The notes below the pieces were generated by a model, which saw nothing but the letters and a program-made list of their open reading frames with translations, did no database searches and was not told the DNA's origin. A stretch of DNA of 64,000 bases. It comes from Neoceratodus forsteri. Lineage: Eukaryota > Chordata > Ceratodontiformes > Ceratodontidae. The stretch is taken from the NCBI GenBank assembly GCA_016271365.2, contig CM057450.1, positions 1,801,912,967 to 1,801,976,966 of the forward strand, read 5' to 3'. The position numbers and the translations under genes are program-made. Each line of letters begins with the position of its first letter. The first letter of the stretch is position 1. Positions 20,823 through 32,105 of the stretch are shown here, piece after piece.

Positions 20823-21050
20823 GTACTGACCCAGTGGCGCTGAGGGTTGAGGCACTGGACGCCACACCTCACGCGACGCTGGCGACCTGGGTTCAGGAGC
20901 GAGCTTGGGTGCCGGGGGGGGGGAGGCAGGGGCAGGTTGAGGATTGAGTGCCCAGCGGGGTGCTGTCTTCCCAAGGGAGGGAAGTTTGGGGATTGCCCAG
21001 CATGCTAATGGCTCCCAGTGGAGACCAGGGGGCACTGCTGCACGTAGGGC
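20823..21050 (+). mobile_element. tRNA-headed SINE, head and partial body (copy 1)
   Basis: CCCAGTGGCGCTGAGGGTTG resembles a tRNA A box (type II tRNA, Leu/Ser-like, GGCACTGGA). GACCTGGGTTCAGGAGC resembles a B box. The same head occurs at 48,826 (minus). After about 75 bp the body is not clearly alignable to the other copies, so this copy is truncated or rearranged. Confidence 0.55.
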
Positions 21051-21590
21051 AGCATGAAATCAGCATTCTGATCTAGTGCGGAATATTGGACTTTTCTCCC
21101 TCTGCTAGCTTCTGTGGGAGTTAACAGAGACCCTAGAGCTTGTTTCTGTTAGCGAATCACAGCGAAACTAGTCTAATCCCACTCTCTTCTCTCCCAATTT
21201 CAGGGCAGTTCATGGTTCCCTGCAGTAGTTTGGAAGAGGCACAGAATTGGGAAGGGGACCCTGCAAGGGACCTGCCCCACCCCTACCCCCAGCCCCACCC
21301 CTGACCACCACTGCTGTACATGTTCCAGTGCCAAGATACTGCAGGTAGCTATTGCTCACTCCACTGATTGATTCTGCAGTGCTCCTGATAAAGGAATAAC
21401 CCACCCACCCTGGGGTGCCTTTTATGCAGTTTCTCATTTGCTCGCTCCCAAACAAGCTGCACCTGGTAATAATCTCATTCAGGTCTTTTAGCCTGACCAG
21501 CTGTCTGCAGCTCCAAATCGTCCCATCCTGCCCAGTCGTGTTTTGCAACTTAATGCTTCTGGAACTGCCTATCAGCTCTGCCTTTATCCT
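21050..21590. other. No gene recognised
   Basis: Probably the 5' flank or untranslated start of the LINE that follows. The reading frames here (21,210-21,548 minus, 21,415-21,747 plus) show no family motif I can name. Confidence 0.3.
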
Positions 21591-24500
21591 GATTTCTTCC
21601 CCAGATTATTTTCCCGAGTCCTTCCACCTAAATCTGAATTTGCTGTGTCTTTGCATATGTTGTCCAACACCGTGGCCTTGCCCCTCCTTTTCACACTCTA
21701 TCTCCTTCCCTTGTTTTTCTCTAACACTTTCCTGCCTACTCCTTTAGCTACCCCAACTCCCACTCCTCCTCTCTTTCACTGCCTCCACTATTCTGTCCTA
21801 CTCACTGTTCAGCCATACCCATCTATCTTCCCCCCTCCCTTATGCTCACCCAGAGCCCTCCTCTGCCCCATCCTGCCCTTTCACTACACTCCTCATCCAC
21901 CCTGCGCTGCGCCCCTCTCCCCTTCTAAATTTTGAGGCCCTACTTCGTTGCACCTCTCCCTCTGCTCCTCCTTCTGCTAACAACTCCAGAGGTGCACGTA
22001 CCTTCCGCACCTGTCCCTCTTGCTCCTCTTGCTTCTCTCTGGAGACATCCAAACTAACCGTGGCCCTCTAACTATCCCCTTCTCCCCAGCCCAAACTTCC
22101 CCAGGCATTTTTCTGAACTCTACACCCTCTCTCCCACCTAAGGGACGTAGCATTTGTCACCTAAATGCCAGAAGCCTCCTCCCAAAATTGAACACCCTGA
22201 AAGTATGGATTACCCAGCACCAACTTGACATTCTCTGTGTTACACAAACATGGCTCTCTGCCAGAATCCTGATACTCTTTCTCCATTCCAGACTTCCATC
22301 CTATTCCGCCAAGATCATGTAGTAGCGTGGCAGTGTAGCGTTGTATACCAGATAGTCTCTCTCTCTTGGCGCTGTCATTCTAAATTAATCTTGTCCTTAT
22401 TCCCATGAACTCCTTATTGTCCTACTATCCCTACCTTCCTTTACTCCTCTCTACATTGGTGCACTCTACACCCCTCCTAAAACCTCAGCTGACTCCCAAG
22501 TCTCCACCATCTCTCCTATCTCCTCCCATGCAGCAAATGGAGAACTCCTACTTCTAGGTGGTTTCAAACTTGACTGTCTGCCTCCTCTAAACCTACCCTC
22601 CTTAGGATCGAGGCCTTAAACCTCACTCAGCTGATCCTCGAACCCACCCACATAAACCCTCACTCCCAAAACCACTCCCTGCTTGACTGGGTGTCATCCT
22701 CCCACCCTCACCGCATCACTGCATCACTGCATCACTGCATCAGGCATCCTACCAGACACTCTCAGTGATCACTGCATCACTTACTGCGTATGCAAGATAC
22801 ACATCCCTCATGCTGTCCCGAAATACATCTGGACGTGTCTTCTCCATGCCCTAGACACTGCCACCCTCCCCCAAGATCTCTTCCAGACTGACTGGCAACC
22901 AGTTTTCTCAGCCCAAGACATCAACTCTACCCTATCCCTCTTTTCTAGCATACTTACCCTCATCTGGAACCACCATGCCCCCTTAAAGAAAATCAGGGTT
23001 AAACGGCACCATCATCCCTGGATAATGACAGACCTACTGGCCAAATGTAAAGCCAGGGATAAAGCTTGGTCCTGCTACAAAGCGTCCTTAACTCAGACAG
23101 ACCTCCAAGCCTACAAAACACTCAGAAATAATTGTATCAAATCCATCAGCCTCTCCAAGGCTAAATACTTCAGGTCCCAACTACAGCAAGGTCAATACAC
23201 ATCTGCTTCTTTCCGGAAAGTCGTACGTTCTCTCCTTGACCCACTGGCACAACAGGCCTCTCCAGTCCTCAAGATAGACAGCTCCCCTGTCTCTGAACCG
23301 TAAGCTATAGCTGAAATCTTCAACAAATTCTTTGCTACCTGTGCACTTCCTGACAACCCTGCCCCGTCCTGCCAGACTCCTCTCCCACCCCACCTGACTC
23401 ACCCACTCTCCTTTCAACATTCTACTGCCCACCTTTCTCCAGCCATGAAGTCCTTACAGCACTCTCTGCCCTTAACCCATCTAAAACCAGCCCTAATGGT
23501 CTCCACCCCTAGGCTTCTCCATATCTCCGCCACTGCCATAGCTGCCCCTCTAGCCCCCACCCTTAACCTATCCCTCTCAACTTCCACCATCCCCAAAGCC
23601 TGGAAATTTACAAAGGTGTTACCACTCCATAAGGGTAGTGACCCCTCACCTCTTAGGAATTATAGACCCATCTCCCTCCTCCCCTCACTTGCCAAACTCC
23701 AAGAGTCACATACTCCAGGCTGTTTGAGTACCTTGCCACAAATAACTCTCTCTCACCTGTACAGTCAGGCTCTAGGAAACAACACTCTTCCATCTCTTCC
23801 TTGTTGCGGGTCACTGATTCCATTTACTCAGCAGTGGACCAGAGTCGTATTACAGCCACCATTTTCATAGACCTAGCAAAGGCATTTGACTCCCGTCTCC
23901 CACACTCTCCTGCTTCACTAACTAAAAGCTGCCTGCCTTGCCGACTCTACTGTTAACTGGTTCCGCTCCTACCTACAGTACGTGATAGGCTGCACTCCGT
24001 CCAAATGGGCGATGCACTTTCTTTCCCTCTTCCTTTTCCTCACGGGTCCTTCAAGGCTCCATCCTCGGCCTCATCCTATTCTCCCATTTATAAATTACCT
24101 CCTCTCCATCTGCAGCTCCTCCAAAATGCATATGTATGCAGACAGTAGTCATTTTCACTTCAGACCCCTCCACCATCAGCATGCAATCCCCTGTCCTGCA
24201 ATACTTCATCAGAGTGCAGACCTGGTTCCAGTCTAACCAACTGAAACTAAATAAAAAACTAAAGTCGCCATGACTTTCATAGAAACATAGAAGTTGATGG
24301 CAGATGAGGACCAAAGGCCCATCCAGTCTGCCCATTTTCAACTCTAGACAGAAACTGGCCACCCTTCAGTCTTCCCCACTCCTAAATGCTTTCACTCGCC
24401 ACTGCTACCCCTCTCCTTACTCACCACTGTCTTCTATTCTGCTCTCTTGCACCTCTCTCTCACAGAAGGTTGGTCCACTGAGCTTCCTTCATTGCAAAAT

Positions 24501-25186
24501 TCTGGTTTGGGAGCCCCCACCTCTCCTCCTGCCTCTCTCAGGCTTCACCCCAACATACTCCCTCTGCCACAGAGACCTCGTGACTTTCTCTGTCCCTCAC
24601 CCACCTGCTGGCAAATCTGCCTTCTCCCATCGCCTACCACTTCTCTGGAACAAACTCCCCACTGACCTTCACCTATCCTCCGCCTTCTCATCAGTCAAGA
24701 GACTCCTCAAACTTCTCCCTGCATCTCTGTGGTCTCTGTGCTCCCAAACTCCCCCCACTTCTTGAGTGTACTCCTTTGTCAGTAGTTCCAGCTTTCCCAG
24801 TGTAATCTCTCCCAGTTCCCTTTGCCCAGGTGAAGAACAGCAAGCTTTGCTCTGCAAACTCCTAATCTGGAAATAAATCCTAAACTCCTGTACAGTAATG
24901 GCTGGCCATTTGTATCTGCACTTATCTTTCCTTGTTATGCTGAACTAATTGTACTGTACTCTACCGCCTTACTTTGTTTGTAAAATACCTTACCTTATTT
25001 TGTACTACCCTTGTACTGTAAGTGGTTTAACTCTGTATAATTTTATTTGTGTTGTTTTACACCTATATTTGTTTTGTTCTACCAGTATATTCCTGTGTCA
25101 CCCTCCCTCGGGTCGCACCCAGAAACGAGCCTCGGCTCAGTGTGCCTTTGCCGGTTACCAACTTTTAAATAACTAAATAAATAAAA
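21590..25186 (+). mobile_element. L2-like LINE 1 (broken)
   Basis: A plus-strand LINE with a pyrimidine-rich 5' part. The endonuclease start is at about 22,030 (GDIQTNRGP, then CHLNARSLLPKLNTL and LDILCVTQTWLS). A basic middle region (22,683-23,303) has LLAKCKARDKAW and LSKAKYFRSQ. RT follows with KVLPLHKGSDPSPLRNYRPI at about 23,600, FIDLAKAFDS near 23,870, and the C-terminal segment FSVPHPPAGKSAFSHRLPL near 24,590. It ends TAACTAAATAAATAAAATA, an AAATA-type tail. Stops and frameshifts are frequent. A 65 bp CR1 tail is inserted at 24,282. It interrupts hAT relic 1. Confidence 0.75.
24282..24346 (-). mobile_element. CR1 3'-terminal fragment inside LINE 1
   Basis: CATAGAAACATAGAAGTTGA followed by GGCAGATGAGGACC and CCCATCCAGTCTGCCCATTT is the same 3' terminus as the CR1 copies at 51,868 and 61,479. 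It consists of the terminal octamer and adjoining 3' UTR only, as expected from extreme 5' truncation. Confidence 0.75.
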
Positions 25187-25189
25187 TAT

Positions 25190-25490
25190 TGGTCTTCACC
25201 ATATTTCTTCATGAATTTTAGTACACATTCTCCAGCTGTAAATAGAAGGTCATGTTCTGCAGTCAGGGACACGAAAGCCACCTCTGCCTCAATGACTTTC
25301 ATGCTTAACAGACTTTGAGGGCCAAAGAAGTGCAACATATTCTTCCCACAAACATGTTTGGAATTTTGCCGGTGCTTTTAGAAATTTACATGTCGTTGCA
25401 CATCATGTCGAGCTCCTTGGTGAATGGTGAAATCTGTGCCATAGGTCTTGCAGAATCCATACTTCACACCACGTTTGCTTCCTGCTTCCC
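25190..25490 (-). pseudogene. hAT relic 1, zinc-finger region
   Basis: The reverse strand reads VKYGFCKTYGTDFTIHQGAR then HDVQRHVN, a BED/TTF-like zinc-binding pattern ending in ...KH. Downstream are SMKVIEAEVAFVSLTAEHDL and KFMKKYGEDQYF, which match the segment after the finger in ZNF862/KIAA1586-like proteins. One stop (VNF*KH) is present. It is flanked by LINE 1 and LINE 2, which split the relic. Confidence 0.65.
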
Positions 25491-25687
25491 TCTACTCTTT
25501 GCTGACTGCTCCCTCCCTGAGGGGCCCTGGGGTACTCTTGAACAGCTTGGGGAACCTGACTTCACTTTCTCCAACCTGATGACCTTGGCAGTCAGCCCTC
25601 TAGCCTATCTGCTGCCTTGACCTCAGATGTGTTCTGTGTCCCTCATAGTAACCAAGCACCTCACCATAAACCCTTGGCCTGTGGTGG

Positions 25688-27109
25688 GTGCCTCCCCTAA
25701 GGCATCTCCTCTGGCTCCTACTGGTGATATTAGTCCTGGCTGGGGACATTGAGCTTAACCCGGGCCCCTCTTATCAAGCTTCCTCTCTTCCTGTTGGCTG
25801 GTTGTCAGACAAAGGGTTAAAAATAGCTCATCTCAACATCCACAGCCTCCTGCTCAATCTGACCGAGCTTGCTGCTTGGGTCTCTCACAACAAGCCTGAC
25901 ATCCTCTGCATCACCGAGACCTGGCTGTAACCTTCTACCCCTGACTCTACCTGTATGCTCCCTGGCTTTGATCTTATTAGGCTTGACTGACCAGGGAGGA
26001 AGCGGGGTGGTGGTATCTTGATCTACTTTAGGAGCCACCTAAATCTAACCGTTGTGTCTCACCAACAGCCCCTGCCGTCTCCTAGTGAGCGGCTTTATAC
26101 TGTTCTGTTATTTGGCAATACCAAAAAGCTGCACATTATTTGCACATACAACCCCCCCAAGGGTGATGTGCCAGGGTTATCCTCCCTCCTTAATGCTATG
26201 GGTGCTAAGACTGGGGATAACGAACTACTTATCATGGGTGATCTTAACCTAAATTGGCTTGGAGGAAATACCAAGGTGTATGAACCCCTAATTTCTGGCC
26301 TCTCCTTGTCGCAACTCATTCAAGAGCCCACCTGGTGGTCTACCACTGGCGTAAATAACTCCCTTCTTGACTGGGTTCTGTCTAATAGGCCTGAGAGGAT
26401 TACCTCCTCAGGTACCCTCTCTGACTCTATCTCTGATCACACCCCTGTGTACTGTGTATGGAGGATTTCCTCCCAGAAAATTCCCCACAAAGTCATCCAA
26501 GTTAGGGATTTTTCAAAGTTTGACCTGGGTTCCTTCCAGGAGGACCTGAGGCTCATGGACTGGTCGGTGGTGCTAAATGTTCCTGACTGTTCCACTGCCG
26601 TTAGTTACTTCCTCAGCACCTTTTCTGTACTGCAGGACAAGCATGCACCCCTTATCAGGAGGAGGGTAAGAGGGTCTGCTACTGAGTGGCTCCACAGGAG
26701 CCTTCTTGCTCTCATGCAGACTAGGGACAAATGCTGGGCCAACTTTAAGGCTACGATGGACCAGGCTATATTTCAGCAGTACAGGAGGCTTAGGAATGAA
26801 TGTAAGAGAGCAATCAGGACTGCCAAGAGTGATTACTGTAAAACCACCGTGCTAAACTCAACTAAGGACACTAGGAACTTCTGGAGAAATATTAAAAACA
26901 TAGTAATCGGTTCCTCCAACTGTGGGGTCTCTGGTATGCTCATTGATGGATCAAATTGTAATAATCCCCTAACCACTGCCAATGCATTCAACTCCCATTT
27001 TCTGATTTGTCTGCTTTCACCTCCCTGTTCTCCACTGGTGGGAGTGATAGTCGAGTCCTGCCTCCTGTTCCACAGTCACACCCACTTCCCGTCCGTTATT
27101 CTACTTTAG
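25688..27109 (+). pseudogene. LINE 2 endonuclease region
   Basis: An 80-residue frame starts with a hydrophobic stretch (LLWLLLVILVLAGDIELNPGP) and continues KIAHLNIHSLLLNLTELAAW and DILCITETWL before a stop at 25,930. A second open frame, 26,018-27,109, continues the AP endonuclease: GGGILIYFRS, MGDLNLNWLGG (catalytic Asp/Asn), NNSLLDWVLS and SISDHTPVY (catalytic Asp-His). The second frame then enters a basic linker, RDKCWANFKATMDQ. The domain nicks target DNA during reverse transcription. One stop separates the halves. Confidence 0.78.
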
Positions 27110-27287
27110 GGCAGTGACAGCACAGGAGACACAGAGACTTCTCTCTGGTCTTTTCCCCTATGCTAGTGCTGGCCACGATAGCGTAAAACCTAGGCTCCTC
27201 CAACTTGGTGCCTCCTATGTTGCCTCCCCTGTGGCCCATATTTTCAGTATGTCTCTTGCCCTTTGAGTTATCCCTGACCTCTGGAAG

Positions 27288-28030
27288 GTGGCAAGGATTG
27301 TTCCTGTTCTTAAACAAGGCAACCCCAAGATCCTTGACAGTTATCGGCCTATAGTCATCCTGTCAGCTATCAGTAAACTCCTGGATAAAGTTGTTGCTGG
27401 GCAACTTACGGAGTATATCCAGGCCCATGAGCTGCTGTCTCCGCAGTACAGCTTTCAGGAAGAGCACAGTATGTCCTCTGCATTTGTTACTGTCTCCTCC
27501 AGGATTAGGGCAGCAGTGGACCAAGGTAAACTCTCTGGTACCATCTTCATTGACCTTCTAAGGCCTTCAGCCTAGTCGATCATGCCCTTACTTATCTGTC
27601 GGCTGGGTCCCTTGGTTTGTCTCCCCCATCCTAAGATGGTTTACCAGCTACCCAGGTAGAAATCAACAAAGAATTCAGCAAGGTCCTCTCTGACACCACC
27701 TCCTTGACCTCTGGTGTCCCTCTGGGGTCAGTCCTGGGGCCTCTCCTCTTTTCCATCTTTAACAACCTTCCCTCCATTTCTTCCCACTGTAGCTCTATTC
27801 TATATGATGATGACCTGCTCATCCTTACCCATTCCCGCGACATCGAGATCATCGACCACCAACTGAACGCTGATTTCAGGAATATCCAGTCCTGGATTAT
27901 GGCAAACAAGCTTGTCCTCAATCTTAAAAAAACCCAGGGCATGCTTTTTGGGTCCGCAGCCAAGATAAAGGCTTCCTCTGCCCTCTGTGCATTACTGGAA
28001 TTAACGGCCTCCTGTCCTGATTACTGATAT
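27288..28030 (+). pseudogene. LINE 2 reverse transcriptase region
   Basis: Motifs in order: VPVLKQGNPKILDSYRPIVI, SAISKLLDKVVAGQLTEYI, a shifted segment with FIDLL, then GVPLGSVLGPLLFSIFNNLP and SILYDDDLLIL at about 27,800. The last replaces the usual YADD by YDDD. LNLKKTQGMLFGS follows. Several stops and frame changes make it inactive. Confidence 0.78.
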
Positions 28031-29089
28031 CATTAAATACTTGGTGGGGTGACATTTGACCCCAGCTTGACCTTGGTCATCACATCCAAAATGTATGCAG
28101 GGCTGTCAACTGCAAGCTGGGCTAGCCTACAGAGCGAAGAACCACCTTGCATCTGCTGCTCGCTGTGCACTGGACCGGAGGTATGTTTCTTCCTACTCTG
28201 TGTTATGGGCTTATCCTGTATGTGCATATTTCCAAAGCTCACCTCGCTAGGTGGAATGTAGCCTGTAACAACATTTGTCATTTTGCACTTGCTGCCCCCC
28301 ATCTCACCCACCATTGTGACCTGTACAGTAAGACTTACTGGCTCTCCCCACCCAACTATAGGAGCTTTGTCCTGGTAGTTTACAGGTAAGGTGCCTCAGA
28401 AATGGCACCGCCCCCAAGGACTGGCTGTGCTTCATACCTAGCACCTCTTCTTACTCCCTCTGGTCTTTGGGCTTTGTTGTTCTCAAAGTTCCCACCACTC
28501 AAATGCAAATGGGGATAGGATTTTTCTGCATGCTCCCGGAGTTTGGAATTCCTTCCCACCCTCCCACTCATGCCTTAGGAGCTCCTCTGGACTTCCCTGA
28601 ATCTGTCCTCTGCATGTGGTTGTCTTAAACCACACATTTAATCCAGGTCCCTGTATTGGACTAATATGTCCTTGCATTTCAGCGTCCTCGTGGGCCCTGA
28701 GGGTGGATCTCACTTGCTAAGGTCCTGCTTTGTACAGATTGTACCTACTCTCTGTTCTAGGTGGAGCTTTGTCTGAGGCACGGTTTTGGTGGTTCTGTTC
28801 TGTATAGAAATGTAGTCACCCTGTGCCTCTGGGCAGTGATTTGTCTGATGCACTGTTCTTATCCTTAGTTGATTCTACGTATGTTTTTCCTACTTAACTG
28901 TGTTAAATTCCTGACTGCTTGTGTAATGTCACCCAGTTCTACTTGCTCCTGTGCAATATATAATTGTATCTTATTGTCCTCTGTAAGGACTTGTCCTTCA
29001 TTGTACTCTCCCAGGTCGTACCTGAAAATAGGCAATTGTTTTGTCTAGTGTGCTTATCTGGTCAACAAAAGCTAATAAATAAATAGATA

Positions 29090-29275
29090 GAAGTGCTCTT
29101 CCGGCTGGCTTGGAAAATAGTGTACCTTCTTTTGTTTTTTCTCTGGAGATTTATCCCTGACTTGATCCTCCTCAACTTCATCCTGGTTGTCTATGCACAC
29201 AAAGTAGTAATTCTGTAATTCGTGCTTGAAAAGTTCAGTTTTAGTGATCCAGTCGTCAGGATTCTATTCTACAAG
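29090..29275 (-). pseudogene. hAT relic 1, N-terminal fragment
   Basis: The reverse strand is open and reads NPDDWITKTELFKHELQNYY, VCIDNQDEVEEDQVRDKSPE and KKVHYFPSQPE. Composition is that of a real acidic/basic linker and it ends exactly where LINE 2 begins. Joined order places it N-terminal to the zinc-finger part at 25.2-25.5 kb. No start codon is seen. Confidence 0.5.
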
Positions 29276-29539
29276 AAGGTAGCAGAGAAAATAAATGCCA
29301 CAGTTTCTCTGTCACCCTCTTGCTAAAAAGATCTCAGAGTCTAACTGACACATAACTCAATGTGTTGGCAGATCCAAGCTCCCTCTGGATAAACCTCTTC
29401 AATACATCTGTTACTCAACAAGACTGGGGATGGTTCTGGTAAAGACGATGAAGAAAATCAGTTGGAGAAACACACCTGTGTGCCCTGACTTGGCAAGAGA
29501 GCAGCAGTGCAGCACAGAAAAATGAGTCTTCCAAAAAAC

Positions 29540-30020
29540 GCATTCTGACACAGTCACATAGCAAAGCAGACCCTCGCCACCAAAACCAGATCATGTAGGT
29601 CATTTTGGGGGGGATTTGGGGCAGGGTGTTCCTGCTTGCTGTATCCAGTCACTCCGGATGGTTTATTTAACATGACTGTAGTTTGTCACACTGTAACACT
29701 GCAATCATATTAATAAAATCAGATGTTGTTAGATGCAGCAAGCAGGCCCTCCCATGCACCCCAAATACTAGTACAGACTATTCCATTAAATGCATCCGAA
29801 GTAATCTGATGCAGTCATGTAGCAAGCCAGACCCTCACCACCAAAAACAGGCCATGTATGTTATTTTTGGGGTTGTTTGGGGGGGGGGGTCTGCTTGCTG
29901 TGTCCCATCACTACTGATGTTTTATGAACACAACCATAGTGTGTCACACCATGACACTACAATTGTATTAATAAAATACCAGACATTGTCAGATGCAGCA
30001 AGATGCCCTCCCACCTGCCA
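29540..30020. repeat. Two-copy tandem duplication, unit about 260 bp
   Basis: The block CTGACACAGTCACATAGCAA ... CCACCAAAACCAG ... TGCTTGCTGTATCCAGTCAC ... AGATGCAGCAAG recurs as CTGATGCAGTCATGTAGCAA ... CCACCAAAAACAG ... TGCTTGCTGTGTCCCATCAC ... AGATGCAGCAAG. The first copy is about 29,545-29,795 and the second about 29,810-30,010. Each carries a G-run of 7-11. Confidence 0.7.
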
Positions 30021-30027
30021 TAAAAGG

Positions 30028-30085
<58 letters not shown>
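30028..30085. repeat. Compound microsatellite (GT)n(TA)n
   Basis: About eight GT units run into about twenty TA units. Confidence 0.95.
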
Positions 30086-30087
<2 letters not shown>

Positions 30088-30327
30088 TATCAAATAACAT
30101 GCATCACAAATAAGGGTAATTGAGGCAGCAGCCTGACCTCAAAAGGCAGTGGAACACTCAAATCATTGGAAAAGTACGTTACATAAACATTTCAGAATAT
30201 CCCAAGGAATATACCTGTTGCTAAATTCAGCTGGTGCGACTCTCCTCCTCCTCCTCCTCCTCTTTCCTCCTTTTGCTGGTGATGGATGCCTACATGGTGT
30301 AGCCCTGGATGCACTGAGTTACTTGAG

Positions 30328-30512
30328 GTTGCTGGCCAGGCTCCTCTGATGGCAGAATGTCACTCCTCCTGGCTGGATTAGTCAGGTTGCTGGCCGGGCT
30401 CTGTCTGATGGTGGCAGGTCACTCCTCCTGGCTGAACCAGTTGACTCAGGGTTGCTGGCCAGGCTCGCTCTGACAGCAGTAGGTCACTCCTCCTGGCTGG
30501 ACTAGTCTCTCT
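30328..30512. repeat. Three-copy tandem repeat, unit 57-65 bp
   Basis: Each unit starts GTTGCTGGCC (30,328; 30,385; 30,450), continues (A/G)GGCTC...CTCTGA and then GTCACTCCTCCTGGCTG. A (CTC)n stretch lies upstream at 30,241-30,262. Confidence 0.8.
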
Positions 30513-31100
30513 CCCAGCCCCTCAAGGTACAACAGGGTCACAACAGCTAGACACCCTCAGTGAGGGCAGCAGATCTATCTGATGTGAAGAAGAAGAAGAA
30601 TTAGCATTTATATATGCTTTTCGCACAGATTGTATCCCTAAGCACTTTACAAGCAATGAGAGACTGGCAGTGAAGTGACTGGTGCAGTGGCAACAGCCAT
30701 ATTGCACATCAGCACCCACACACAGCCTTGGACAATTGCATGCACCAGTGACTTGGCTGGCAACTTAGGGTGGCCTCTTAGGCACTGCAGGCAAGCCAGC
30801 AGGAGCTGTGGCTCTTTAAGTGCTGTGCAGAGCAGGCAGGCTGAGGCAGCACTGTAGGCCAGTAGACAAAGCAAGAGTCTGTAGCACCCTGGTACTTTCC
30901 AGGCCAGGGACCCTCTCACTCCACACACAAACACCAGTAGGCCTAGCAGCAGTGTGAGTGAAGTCAGTGGTGCTCTTGTAGTGGTGCTGTTGCTCTTCTA
31001 CTGTGCTGTGCTGCTTGCTTAGTGAGGAGCGAGCTCTTTTGGATTTTCTTAGCAGGCCCACCTGGAACCTTCAGTCAGCACAACACAGCACACCCAGAGC

Positions 31101-31455
31101 CAACTTCCAAATGAATTACAGCAGCTAATGAAGTTGGCTGAGTGCTAAGCGCTGCTCGTCGGTCTTCTCTTGGGGGCCGGTGGTTTGGTCTCATGCAGCG
31201 TCTTTCTTTCCCTGTGTTGCTCTTCATATGAGCCTCATGTGGCAGCTTGGCAGCCAAAATCCCTGACAAAAGCCCCCAAACTGACAGCCAACTTCCAAAT
31301 GAATTACAGCAGCTAATGAAGTTGGCTGAGACAGTGCTGAGCGCTGCTCATCGCTCTTCTCTTGGGGACCGGCAGTCTGGTCTGCTGCAGTGTCTTCCTT
31401 TCCCAGTGTGGCTCTTCTCATGAGCCTTGTATGGCAGATCAGTGGTTAAAAGCCC
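31101..31455. repeat. Two-copy tandem duplication, unit about 187 bp
   Basis: GCCAACTTCCAAATGAATTA at 31,101 recurs at 31,288. Both units run through CAGCAGCTAATGAAGTTGGC, GCGCTGCTC, CTTCTCTTGGGG and TGTGGC(T/A)CTTC to the AAAGCCCCC segment. Confidence 0.8.
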
Positions 31456-32105
31456 CCCAAAAAAACACCAAAGTGTTAGGCAGGGACAGGGCAATCCAAT
31501 GACGAAAACTGAAAACTAACCCTCCTTCAGTGGCGGGCTAGCGGCATTCGATTCCTCCGACCTCCTTGCTCAAATCTTAAGTGCAGCTGCTCTTTCCTTG
31601 CGGCAGTCACGGTGAAATGTGAATGAAGCATTGGTTTCACCCTCCAGTCACCTAGCTGCTTTATAGCATGACAATGAACCTGAGGGGGACCCGTCATCAT
31701 CTGGTTAATCCATGTGGGGCGGGCTTCAGGTGGGTGGAGGCCGCAAGGCAAGCATGCACTGTACAGTTGCCATGGTATTTAGGCAGCGTAAGGTACATCC
31801 CTGATGTCATTACTAGATGGGGAAGACCGGAAGTTGGGGAACAAAGGAGCTTAAGTGAACAGCGTATGTTTTTGGCATTCATGTGGCCACAGCATGGAAA
31901 TCGAAGCAGGAATGTGGGGTGGTGGTACAGACTCACTTTGAATGCCTGAATTGGGGATGTCACTGAAAATGCGGTGCAGTTGAGAGGTATGGTTACAGTG
32001 GATCAGACAGTAAGGCCATTAACTGTGATTTTTTTTTAGGGGGCCCTGCTAGGCACACTATATTAACTTGGTGGTTACAGAGTTTGTGTCACAGGCGGAC
32101 ATTAA
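31456..32105. other. No gene recognised
   Basis: Possibly the 5' part of the hAT relic that follows, but no transposase motif was readable in any frame. A T9 run is at 32,029. Confidence 0.3.

Larger units (their letters stand above)
25491..29087 (+). mobile_element. L2-like LINE 2 (about 3.6 kb)
   Basis: A plus-strand LINE of the CR1/L2/Rex1 group. It carries endonuclease (25,688-27,109) and RT (27,288-28,030), and ends CTAATAAATAAATAGATAG. It sits between two parts of hAT relic 1 (25,490 and 29,090), so its insertion is younger than that relic. Less decayed than LINE 1. Confidence 0.8.

Noticed and set aside
22714..22743. CATCACTGC tandem as a satellite
   Set aside because: Only three to four units inside LINE 1; a local slippage event.
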